From: CAZNVG01 sp964576475
GTDB lineage: Bacteria > Patescibacteriota > Saccharimonadia > Saccharimonadales > CAZNVG01
NCBI GenBank assembly: GCA_964576475.1
Contig: CAZNVG010000008.1
Location: 1 to 39,882 of the forward strand
Length of the DNA stretch: 39,882 nucleotides
Direction: 5' to 3'
The position numbers and the translations under genes were made by a program. The notes under the pieces were generated by a model, which saw only the letters and a list, made by a program, of their open reading frames with translations, was not told the DNA's origin and searched no databases. Below, one piece after another: positions 21,491-28,850 of the stretch. Positions within the stretch are counted from its first letter, which is position 1. Every line of letters starts with the position of its first letter.

Positions 21491-23964
21491 ACAACAAGAT
21501 TAACAAGTTTACCGGGTACGTAAATTTCTCGTTTAATGGTTTTGTCACTCAGCAATTCTGTAATCTTGGCATGATCTTTAGCTTGTCGAATGACTTCCTC
21601 CGCTACTGCATCTGATGAAACGCGCAACTCCGCTCGCACCTTGCCGTTCACCTGCACGACTATTGTCATTTCTTCTTCTGACAAGTACGCCTCGTCATAG
21701 GCTGGCCAATGATCAACATGAATTGTGTCTTCGTGCCCTAGCTGGTGCCATAGTTCTTCGGCAATGTGGGGTGCATATGGCGCAACAAGCTGCAGCAGAC
21801 TCTCAAGTGCGAATGTCCACCCTTCTCGATCAGCAAAGCCATCTGAAGCTTTTAACTTATAGAGTTCATTTACGCACTCCATCATGGCTGACACGGCAGT
21901 ATTTAGATGCACCCTATCAATATCTTCGGTGACCTTCTTGTTTGTTTTGTGCGCAATGTAGCGAAGAGACTCTGAAGATTGTTCCGGTGAGGCATCGTTC
22001 GCGCTCTCCATAAACTCCTGCGTTATCACCCAAAGTCTATTCAAGAATCTATATGTTCCAGGTACACCAGTATCACTCCATGGCGACTCAATATCAGGGG
22101 GGGCGATAAACATGATGTAGGTACGGACTGCATCGGCTCCATAGCCAGCCTCGATTAGATCAAGTGGATCAACACCGTTGCCTCGACTTTTACTAAAGGC
22201 AGTTCCATCGGGCGCCATAATTTTGGCATGATAGTACATCTGCTTAAACGGCTCAGGCGTATCAACTAAACCGAGTTTATGGAAAAATCTCATGAAGAAT
22301 CGAGCATACAGAAGGTGTGCCGTTGCATGGTCGCCGCCGTTATAGAAATCAACTGGCATCCATGCGTTTGCTCGCTTTGGATCCCAAGCGAGGTCTGTGT
22401 TGAAAGGATCTGTGTAGCGCAAAAAGTACCAACTACTACAGGCATAACCGTCCATCGTATCGGTCTCTCGTTTGGCCGGTTTACCACACGTCGGACATTC
22501 AACATTCACCCATTCATCGACTTCGGCAAGCACACTGTGGGCACCACCAGTTGGTGCGAAGTTTTCTACCTCAGGCAGTACGACAGGAAGCTGATCTTCC
22601 GGTACGGCAACAGCGCCATGTTCGTCACAATGAATGATTGGTATTGGCGCTCCCCAGTATCGCTGACGGCTAATTAGCCAGTCACGCATTTTGTACTGAA
22701 CGACTTCTTCGGCAACGCCTGCCTGGACTAGCTTCTCGGTAATTTTTTGGCGACCCTGCTCAAAGTTTAGTCCGTCAAATTCGCCTGAATTGGCAAGCGT
22801 GAAGGCTTTGCGATTAGGCTTTATCTGCTCACCGTAATGCACAAATTCCTGTTGTTGTGTCGTGTAGATAATTGGCAGTTCGTACTTCTGAGCAAACTGA
22901 AAGTCGCGTTCATCTTCTCCTGGAACTGCCATAATTGCACCCGTGCCGTAGGTTATTAGCACATAGTCGGCGACCCAAACCGGAATTTTATGTCCGTTCG
23001 CTGGGTTGATGGCATACAAACCCTCTATAGGGATACCTGTTTTGACTTTTTCTATTTCTCGGTCAAGTTCTGATTTACGAAGCGCTTTGTCGACATAGTC
23101 CTGAATGTCAGCTGCATTGTCCGCAAATTGGCCATACGCACCAACTATAGGATGTTCGGGAGCGACCACCATGAATGTAACTCCGAAGATTGTGTCTACT
23201 GCTGTTGTGAAAACATCGAGGTGCTCTTCGTTCGCACCGAGTCCTTCCAGATTGAACGTGACTGCCGTGCCAGCGCTTTTCCCAATCCAGTTTTTCTGCA
23301 TGGTTTTTACAGATTCGGTCCAATCTAGGTCGTCTGTCGCTTCGAGCATTTCGTCGATATAATCGGTAATCTTAAAGAACCACTGGTTGAGACTTTTCTT
23401 GCCAACCAGAGGATCGTCAGGAGAGTCATGCCGCCAACACTTACCAGCTATAACTTGCTCATTGGCTAGAACTGTTTTGCAGCTCGCACACCACCATTGT
23501 GGGCTTTCTTTTTGATAGGCAAGCCCATGTTCAAATAGCTTAGTAAATATCCATTGTGTCCATTTGTAATATTCAGGATGAGAAGTATCAATCTCTTTCG
23601 ACCAATCCTGACTCCAGCCCATTGCTTTGTACTGACGACGAAAGTTCTCAATTGCCTTATCAGTAGTCTGCCTTGGTGGTGTTCCAGTTTTGATGGCGTA
23701 GTTTTCAGCTGGCAACCCAAACGAATCAAAACCTACTGGGGAATATGCTTCAAAACCCTGTTGTCGACGCGCACGAAGCAGTACATCTGGTAGGGTAAAG
23801 TTCTTACCATGACCTATATGAATGCCTGCGCCACTCGGGTAGTTAAACATGCCGAAGCCGATAAATTTCTTTTTATCGCTGTCGAGATTTGCCTCGTAAA
23901 TCTTATCTTTCGTCCATTGAGCCTGCCATTTGGGCTCGATTTCTTTAGGATTATAACGTTTCAT
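21487..23964 (-). CDS. leuS: Leucyl-tRNA synthetase
   Basis: A protein of 825 residues that charges tRNA-Leu. Seen: the class I HIGH motif (GIHIGHGKN, HIGH at 49-52), the editing domain with YGTGAIMAVPGEDERD, the zinc-type Cys motif CPTCGKPAKRETDTMDGYACSSWYF region, the signature loop FSKSRGN in place of KMSKS, and a C-terminal anticodon/tail domain ending VPGKLVNLVV. The length is normal. The start at 23964 is chosen because an extended -10 TGC-TATTAT ends seven bases upstream; an earlier in-frame ATG at 23988 would lie above that box. Confidence 0.96.
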   Translation of the reverse strand: MKRYNPKEIEPKWQAQWTKDKIYEANLDSDKKKFIGFGMFNYPSGAGIHIGHGKNFTLPDVLLRARRQQGFEAYSPVGFDSFGLPAENYAIKTGTPPRQTTDKAIENFRRQYKAMGWSQDWSKEIDTSHPEYYKWTQWIFTKLFEHGLAYQKESPQWWCASCKTVLANEQVIAGKCWRHDSPDDPLVGKKSLNQWFFKITDYIDEMLEATDDLDWTESVKTMQKNWIGKSAGTAVTFNLEGLGANEEHLDVFTTAVDTIFGVTFMVVAPEHPIVGAYGQFADNAADIQDYVDKALRKSELDREIEKVKTGIPIEGLYAINPANGHKIPVWVADYVLITYGTGAIMAVPGEDERDFQFAQKYELPIIYTTQQQEFVHYGEQIKPNRKAFTLANSGEFDGLNFEQGRQKITEKLVQAGVAEEVVQYKMRDWLISRQRYWGAPIPIIHCDEHGAVAVPEDQLPVVLPEVENFAPTGGAHSVLAEVDEWVNVECPTCGKPAKRETDTMDGYACSSWYFLRYTDPFNTDLAWDPKRANAWMPVDFYNGGDHATAHLLYARFFMRFFHKLGLVDTPEPFKQMYYHAKIMAPDGTAFSKSRGNGVDPLDLIEAGYGADAVRTYIMFIAPPDIESPWSDTGVPGTYRFLNRLWVITQEFMESANDASPEQSSESLRYIAHKTNKKVTEDIDRVHLNTAVSAMMECVNELYKLKASDGFADREGWTFALESLLQLVAPYAPHIAEELWHQLGHEDTIHVDHWPAYDEAYLSEEEMTIVVQVNGKVRAELRVSSDAVAEEVIRQAKDHAKITELLSDKTIKREIYVPGKLVNLVV

Positions 23965-23971
23965 GAGTTCA

Positions 23972-23980
23972 ATAATAGCA
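23972..23980 (-). promoter_or_regulatory. Extended -10 promoter of leuS (leaderless type)
   Basis: TGC-TATTAT on the minus strand, seven bases before the leuS ATG, with no ribosome site. Confidence 0.6.
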
Positions 23981-24022
23981 GTAATCAACGATTCTACAGA
24001 GAGGCGAACGAGTTTGGGATAG

Positions 24023-25288
24023 CTAGAGTAAGCCTTGAGCTCGTTTTTTTGCCATCCATGTATCAGATTGTCTAACTAGAAAATCCTCATCATCAGAGTT
24101 GCGAAGGAGCAGCTTAACCGCCTCCTCTAGGAACACGCCATTTTGCGACCCCTTGACCAATACAACACCTTTCGGTTGTAAACGAGACAGGACAAACTCT
24201 CCCGCCTCAACAGGAGTATTTTTAACAAACACACGGCATCCTTTAGCTTTTGCTGCTGGCGCAAGATAGTTTGCAGCATCCTTTCCTACAGTAACTACAA
24301 AATCCAAAGCAAGCGGATCGCAATACGAACCTACCGTTTCATGTGCTTGTTTTGAAAACGATCCTAATTCATTCATGGAGCCTAAAATGGCGATACGCTG
24401 TGGGGACTTAATGCTATACAGGGTGTCGAGCGCAGCCGTCACGGGCTCAACACCTACTGCATTGTATGTATCGTCGATTACCCAGGTGTCGTCTTCGACA
24501 CCCTCAAACAATCGCATACGACCTGAAACGGGTTGTATTGCTTCGACGCCGGCTACAATTTGTTTTGCGCTAAGCCCTAGCTCGCCTGCAACAGCAATAG
24601 CTAGTAATACTGCACGCAGGCTATGAACACCAAGTAGATTACACGTTGCACTCAGTGCATCATCATTCGCAATAATTTTCAGAGTGTATCCGGATGCAAG
24701 CGCATGTGACTGAACTTGCAACTGGTAGCGCGTTTTCGGCCCAACAGGAACTCGTTTAGGACTGGTTATTTTCTCTTGCAGAGAGGGAGAGATACTTTGC
24801 GTGTCAAAAATAGTAATTTGGGACGAGCCTGTCAGTACAAGCTCCTCAGCCTGCGCTGCTTCAACCGACTTAAAGAATTCTAGATGTTCTCCATCTAACG
24901 ATGTCAGTACCGTTATATACGGCTTAACTATGGCTATCAACTTACTCATATCGCCTGGCTTATCAACTCCAAGTTCGAGCACGATAACCTCATATGGCAG
25001 GGGGCGGACTGCTCGCATGAACGCCCGAAACGTCAATTGCATCCACGGCAACGGGTTCGTCGTATTGTCTGGAAGTTCAAGTTCAAGTACTACGAGTGAA
25101 AGACCTATCTCGGTATTGAAATTCTGTCGGGTGGAGAGCACTCGTTTATTGGTTGCAAGCAATGTCGTGACTGCGCGAATAGTACTCGTCTTGCCCGCGC
25201 TACCAGCAACGGCAATCACCGAACCTTTGAATCGCTTAAGCCGACGACGTGCACACCAACTAATTAAAAATGTTACCAAGGATTTCAT
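24023..25288 (-). CDS. murF: MurF-type Mur ligase (first copy)
   Basis: A protein of 421 residues. Seen: the ATP loop AVAGSAGKTST (26-36), then RQNFNTEIGLS, VLELGVDKPGDMS, SLDGEHLEFF with the metal-binding residues, WVIDDTYNAVGVEPV and AILGSMNELG of the C-terminal domain. MurF adds D-Ala-D-Ala to the UDP-MurNAc-tripeptide. Compared with other MurF proteins the N-terminal substrate domain is short: the ATP loop is only 29 residues in. It is two bases after the 77-residue tail-like gene, which itself follows ddl, so the D-Ala-D-Ala maker and its user are in one unit. A second MurF-like gene is at 28837-30303; which one is the true MurF is unclear. Confidence 0.85.
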   Translation of the reverse strand: MKSLVTFLISWCARRRLKRFKGSVIAVAGSAGKTSTIRAVTTLLATNKRVLSTRQNFNTEIGLSLVVLELELPDNTTNPLPWMQLTFRAFMRAVRPLPYEVIVLELGVDKPGDMSKLIAIVKPYITVLTSLDGEHLEFFKSVEAAQAEELVLTGSSQITIFDTQSISPSLQEKITSPKRVPVGPKTRYQLQVQSHALASGYTLKIIANDDALSATCNLLGVHSLRAVLLAIAVAGELGLSAKQIVAGVEAIQPVSGRMRLFEGVEDDTWVIDDTYNAVGVEPVTAALDTLYSIKSPQRIAILGSMNELGSFSKQAHETVGSYCDPLALDFVVTVGKDAANYLAPAAKAKGCRVFVKNTPVEAGEFVLSRLQPKGVVLVKGSQNGVFLEEAVKLLLRNSDDEDFLVRQSDTWMAKKRAQGLL

Positions 25289-25290
25289 AC

Positions 25291-25524
25291 TTAGAACCTC
25301 CGAAACTTTTGATTGGACGCTGGTTTGCTGTTTTTATGTTCAATGCGAAAAGACAGGCGGTATTTCATGAGGGGCAAAGAAACCAAACGCACATGATGAA
25401 GGAACGAATACTTCACAAAAGGGTCTACTGCTTTCAGGGGCGCTTTATGCTTTCGATAATCTCGATATAGCAGCACGAAACCGACACACGTTGCTGCGAG
25501 GAATATATAGAGGATAACTTCCAT
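25291..25524 (-). CDS. 77-residue membrane protein resembling the tail of the large surface proteins
   Basis: Seen: one membrane segment (about 3-20), then DYRKHKxPL (22-30), YSFLHH, VSLPLxKYRLS and a final FRRF. The C-terminal tail of the 538-residue surface protein at 38152-39768 has the same elements in the same order and spacing, after its own membrane segment. So this gene encodes only the anchor-and-tail module. It is one base after ddl and two bases before murF, on the same strand. The role is unknown. It might dock wall-precursor enzymes at the membrane, or occupy a site that also receives the surface proteins; both are inference. Confidence 0.8.
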   Translation of the reverse strand: MEVILYIFLAATCVGFVLLYRDYRKHKAPLKAVDPFVKYSFLHHVRLVSLPLMKYRLSFRIEHKNSKPASNQKFRRF

Positions 25525-25525
25525 G

Positions 25526-26701
25526 CTAAAACTGCTTTAAGAAATTAGTTTCAAATGTTCGAGTCAATGAGGCTCTTTGCGCATGACGATCCAAGGCAAG
25601 CTTAACAAGTTCGCCAACTAATACGGCGGGCGCAACACCGGCTCGGGACCAGTTATGCATATACAGGCTGCCTGGCATTGGGTTTATTTCATTGAAATAC
25701 ACGACCTTACTTTTGCTGTCTATCAATAAATCTACACGCGCTATTCCCGAACAGCCAAGCGCTCGATACACTCTTAGCGCGGTCGATTCGCAGTCATCGT
25801 AGAGCGATTTTGAGAGTTTGGCTGGCAACTCCGAATAACCCTGCGCCCCGACTTCGCCTGTTTTGGATCCTGTCTTTTTGCCTTGACCGATATACTTCGT
25901 GTCAAAATCAAAAAACTCATCAGAAACTGTCAACGGGCGCTCTACCAAAGCAGCCCGCGGCTGATCGTTGCCTATGACTGGCACGGTTACCTCAATGAGA
26001 TTTGGCACCGCCTCTTCGACCAACACAAGATCATCATAATGCGCCGCAACTTCTATAGCCTGTCCAAGCTCAGAAAGTTCAACAACCCGCGTGATTCCTA
26101 TACTTGAACCCAGGTGTGCCGGCTTCACGAAGTAAGGTAATTTTGCACCTGTGAAGCTTGAATTTTTCATTATCTGCTCAGCCCATGTTTCAGGCTCGCC
26201 CTGTAGCTCATTCGTAGAAAAGAAATACATTCGTGGCGTTTTGATTCCATGTGCTTCTGCGATAAGTTTACTCGTTACTTTGTTCATAGCGACCGCACTT
26301 GATGCCTGATCGCAACCGACATACGGAACTCCTGCCATCTCGAAAACCCCCATCAACGCACCGTCTTCTCCAAAAGTGCCGTGTGTAGCCGGAAACGCAA
26401 TGTCTATTTTCGTCTTCTTTGCTCGAACACCTGGTTTGATGATTGTCAGACCATCGCTAAAATCCAACAGAACCGGTTTAAGGTTTTTGAGCACATCGTC
26501 GAGCGCATCAGTTTGATAGAGACTTATATCGGCGAGTCGTGGATCGCTGTACCAAGCACCGTCCTTTGCGATATAGACAGGAACTACTCTATACTCGCCT
26601 AGCGCTTCAAGAGGCTTAATGACTGCCCCCAGTGCCGTTACAATCGAGACATCATGTTCGGCGCTGCGTGAACCGAAGAAGACACCAATGGTCTGTTTCA
26701 T
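25526..26701 (-). CDS. ddl: D-alanine--D-alanine ligase
   Basis: A protein of 391 residues that joins two D-Ala with ATP. Seen: GVFFGSRSAEHDVSIVTA (the Ddl N-terminal signature), HGTFGEDGALMGVFEMAGVPYVG, VKPAHLGSSIGI, LVEEAVPNLIEVTVPVIGN, and the metal-binding end VVYFNEINPMPGSLYMHNW. All ATP-grasp landmarks are present. A TATACT box lies six bases before the ATG and predicts a leaderless mRNA, although the gene could also be reached from purN 21 bases upstream. Confidence 0.95.
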   Translation of the reverse strand: MKQTIGVFFGSRSAEHDVSIVTALGAVIKPLEALGEYRVVPVYIAKDGAWYSDPRLADISLYQTDALDDVLKNLKPVLLDFSDGLTIIKPGVRAKKTKIDIAFPATHGTFGEDGALMGVFEMAGVPYVGCDQASSAVAMNKVTSKLIAEAHGIKTPRMYFFSTNELQGEPETWAEQIMKNSSFTGAKLPYFVKPAHLGSSIGITRVVELSELGQAIEVAAHYDDLVLVEEAVPNLIEVTVPVIGNDQPRAALVERPLTVSDEFFDFDTKYIGQGKKTGSKTGEVGAQGYSELPAKLSKSLYDDCESTALRVYRALGCSGIARVDLLIDSKSKVVYFNEINPMPGSLYMHNWSRAGVAPAVLVGELVKLALDRHAQRASLTRTFETNFLKQF

Positions 26702-26707
26702 GTCACT

Positions 26708-26713
26708 AGTATA
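26708..26713 (-). promoter_or_regulatory. -10 box of ddl (leaderless type)
   Basis: TATACT on the minus strand, six bases before the ddl ATG; no -35 was recognised. Confidence 0.45.
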
Positions 26714-26722
26714 GCTTACCTT

Positions 26723-27298
26723 CTATGCAAACCCGAGCTGCCTTAAATAGTCATCAACAACTCGCCAGTAGAAATCATTCTCGGCCAATAAAATGCGTGG
26801 CTCAAGTGTCTCAACCGTGTCTCCGTCTAGAATTGGCACAGGTTGCACACCAAGAATCTTACCTCCATCAACAACCTCACTCGCTAGATGAATTGTTATC
26901 GCTGTCTCATCAAGTCCGTCTTCCAATACTGCCTCACGTAGTCGCCTGCCATACATTCCACGACCACCATATTCCGGTAGTGGCGCTGAATGCGTATTAA
27001 TAATGCGATCTGGGTACGCATCGAGAACTCGTGAACTAAGTATTTTATTAAAACCCGCTAGAGCAATAAGATCTGGTCTGAAAAAACTCAGTCGATTAAG
27101 CAGCACATCTTCCGTGTCAGCAAATGAAATCGGTACTCCAAACTTCTGTGCTCTTGCGACAACGCCAGACGTTCGTTTGTCAGAAATTAAACCAAGCACA
27201 CCACCTCGCATCTTTCTGTCCACTCCCGCCTTATACAGCGCTTCGAAGTTAGTTCCTTCCCCCGATGCCAAGACGACGACACGGGCTTTTTGGGTCAA
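26723..27298 (-). CDS. purN: PurN-type formyltransferase
   Basis: A protein of about 191 residues. Seen: VVVLASGEGTNFEAL, LAGFNKILSSRVLDAYPDRIINTHSAPLPEYGG with the catalytic Asn and His (INTHS), and HLASEVVDGGKIL with the catalytic Asp before GG. These are the landmarks of phosphoribosylglycinamide formyltransferase, which moves a formyl group from formyl-tetrahydrofolate. No other purine gene is near, and such reduced genomes usually lack the pathway, so another formylated substrate is possible. I place the start at a TTG (27298) that overlaps the ilvE stop and has GAGG six to seven bases ahead; an ATG at 27319, inside ilvE, is the alternative. Confidence 0.8.
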   Translation of the reverse strand: MTQKARVVVLASGEGTNFEALYKAGVDRKMRGGVLGLISDKRTSGVVARAQKFGVPISFADTEDVLLNRLSFFRPDLIALAGFNKILSSRVLDAYPDRIINTHSAPLPEYGGRGMYGRRLREAVLEDGLDETAITIHLASEVVDGGKILGVQPVPILDGDTVETLEPRILLAENDFYWRVVDDYLRQLGFA

Positions 27299-28233
27299 AT
27301 GGCGACCTCGCTGACCCATTCACTAAACGACTCATTCTCGCCAACTTGCAGTTTTCGGTAGGCATGCTTGAGTTGCTGTGTGATCGGTCCAATTTTCTCG
27401 GAAATTATTCGTTTATCAATCGACAAAATCGGTGTGACGTTTGCACTACTGCCCACAAACATAGCTTCATCTGCAATATAAAGTTCTGTGCGATCAATCT
27501 CTCGCTCCTCGATAGGAATATTGAGAGATTCAGCCAATTTTATGACACTATTTCTCGTAATACCTTCCAATATGTCTGTCTGTGCATGAGGGGTGACCAA
27601 CTTTCCACCACGCACAATGAACAGATTAGCAACTGTGCCTTCGGCGACATGGCCATGTACATCAAGCGCAATTGCCTCATCGTAGCCATTGAGGATTGCC
27701 TCGTTCTTCATCAGGCTTGCGTTCACATATGAGCCGTTCACCTTTGCGCGCGGCGGAATCATATTGTCAGCATTTCTCGTCCAGCTAGACACACATACAT
27801 GAATTCCTTCTCTATTCAGAATTTCACCCATCGGATATACATACGCAGTCATTTCTACTGATAAGCCGTCGATTTTAGTGCCAGCCGATATCTCATCAAT
27901 AAACACCATAACCCTGACAAGAGCGTCTTCACGAACTTCATTCTTCTGGAGCAGTTCATGCATTAATTCCGCAAACCGCTCAAACGGATACTTTTCTGAG
28001 ATAGAATTCATTCCCAAAATACGACATGAGCGCAGCAATCGTTCGTAGTGGTCACGAAGCCGAAACACATATAATTTCTGTGAAGCATCATTCCAATTTG
28101 CGCCAAACACACTGTATACACACAGACCATATAAAACAGGCGAGCTCGCGACGCTCAGATTAGCATCTGCAAACGGTATAAAATCCCCTCTCAAAAGTGT
28201 TATTGAATCTGGGAGAGAGAGCGATTTGTTCAT
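27295..28233 (-). CDS. ilvE: Class IV PLP aminotransferase (branched-chain type)
   Basis: A protein of 312 residues. Seen: FADANLSVASSPVLYG at the start, Arg/Lys in RLRDHYERLLRSC, the PLP lysine in AKVNGSYVN (Lys164), then NGYDEAIALDVHGHVAEGTVANLFIVRGG and TDILEGITRNSVIKLA. The fold includes branched-chain aminotransferases and D-amino-acid transaminases. With ddl two genes downstream, a role in supplying D-alanine cannot be excluded, though the sequence reads more like IlvE. Its promoter predicts a leaderless mRNA. The stop overlaps purN. Confidence 0.82.
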   Translation of the reverse strand: MNKSLSLPDSITLLRGDFIPFADANLSVASSPVLYGLCVYSVFGANWNDASQKLYVFRLRDHYERLLRSCRILGMNSISEKYPFERFAELMHELLQKNEVREDALVRVMVFIDEISAGTKIDGLSVEMTAYVYPMGEILNREGIHVCVSSWTRNADNMIPPRAKVNGSYVNASLMKNEAILNGYDEAIALDVHGHVAEGTVANLFIVRGGKLVTPHAQTDILEGITRNSVIKLAESLNIPIEEREIDRTELYIADEAMFVGSSANVTPILSIDKRIISEKIGPITQQLKHAYRKLQVGENESFSEWVSEVAI

Positions 28234-28240
28234 GCGTATT

Positions 28241-28249
28241 AGTATAGCA
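28241..28249 (-). promoter_or_regulatory. Extended -10 promoter of ilvE (leaderless type)
   Basis: TGC-TATACT on the minus strand, seven bases before the ATG at 28233. Confidence 0.6.
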
Positions 28250-28266
28250 GATGCCTTGACAGCGAA

Positions 28267-28295
28267 TTGACTTTTAATAGATTTTATGATATATT
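28267..28295 (+). promoter_or_regulatory. Sigma-70 promoter of GC-rich orphan gene B
   Basis: TTGACT (28267-28272), a 17-base spacer and TATATT (28290-28295). The spacer shares AGATTTTATG with the orphan gene A promoter, at the same place. Confidence 0.75.
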
Positions 28296-28322
28296 AATCA
28301 GGTTTGCCAACGGGGGTGAACT

Positions 28323-28337
28323 TAAGCAAAATGCTTA
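28323..28337 (+). promoter_or_regulatory. Leader hairpin of orphan gene B
   Basis: TAAGCA-AAA-TGCTTA, a perfect 6-bp stem with a 3-base loop, between the promoter and the AAGGA ribosome site. Confidence 0.5.
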
Positions 28338-28355
28338 CGAACTTTAAGGATTGAC

Positions 28356-28658
28356 ATGACACCTGATGAACTCCAGCACATGGGCAGAGGTATCGACGTG
28401 ACTGACGGCCTGATCATCGCCGGCGACCAGATCCTCGACGCCGCCGACATCTGTCGTATCAGCGTCGACTCGCAGGACAAGCATGACGTGTGGGTCTTCC
28501 CGCGCAGCATGCAGCACTACTCGATCAACCAGCTCGTGGTCACCAAGACCAGCCCGACCGAGTCGAGAGAAAGCCAGATCAGACGAGTTCTGGTCGCCAT
28601 GCAGCATGCTCGCGAACTGGCCAGCGGCGCTTCCGTGCACAGAGAGCGCGACGTCTAG
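28356..28658 (+). CDS. GC-rich orphan gene B, unknown 100-residue protein
   Basis: I do not recognise this protein. Seen: a soluble, acidic then basic sequence with DGLIIAGDQILDAADICRI, a beta-like DVWVFPRSMQHYS, and a helical end (ESQIRRVLVAMQHARELASG). Codon use is strongly GC-biased against an AT-leaning background: 28441-28500 holds 36 G/C of 60. AAGGA lies seven bases before the ATG. The gene is inserted between two minus-strand units and reads the other way. Like gene A at 8600-9100 it has a consensus promoter, a leader hairpin and a perfect 3' hairpin. The two proteins share no obvious sequence. Confidence 0.75.
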   Translation: MTPDELQHMGRGIDVTDGLIIAGDQILDAADICRISVDSQDKHDVWVFPRSMQHYSINQLVVTKTSPTESRESQIRRVLVAMQHARELASGASVHRERDV

Positions 28659-28665
28659 CCGGCTC

Positions 28666-28722
28666 CTCCCATCGGGGTATTGATTTTTGTGTCACTCGAC
28701 ACGAAGCCTACCCCGATGGGAG
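28666..28722. repeat. Long 3' hairpin after orphan gene B
   Basis: A perfect 14-bp stem (28666-28679 with 28709-28722, CTCCCATCGGGGTA and its complement) encloses a second hairpin GTGTC-ACTC-GACAC (28689-28702). It is followed by eight C (28728-28735), not by T, so it is not a standard terminator. Confidence 0.75.
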
Positions 28723-28748
28723 TCATACCCCCCCCGCAGCGCTAAACC

Positions 28749-28850
28749 ATAACTACGCCGTGGAATTCTCCACCGAAATTGATCCACTTTTGGATCTTTC
28801 ACAGAGAATACCGCGGCGTTTTGCATTGTCAAATTCTCAAGCGTAGTTAT
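28749..28850. repeat. Cluster of hairpins at the 3' end of the second murF gene
   Basis: GTGGA-ATTC-TCCAC (about 28759-28773) and GATCC-ACTTTT-GGATC (about 28781-28797) are nested inside a long-range inverted repeat. ATAACTACGC at about 28749-28758 pairs with GCGTAGTTAT at about 28841-28850, which is inside the last codons of the Mur ligase gene. Exact ends are by eye. Confidence 0.5.

Noticed and set aside
28666..28735. Intrinsic terminator for orphan gene B
   Set aside because: The stem is perfect but is followed by eight C and no T-run, so I list it as a structured repeat instead.
28344..28846. Overlapping alternative frames in orphan gene B
   Set aside because: Same reason: GC-rich sequence opens several frames, and only 28356-28658 has an AAGGA site and promoter.
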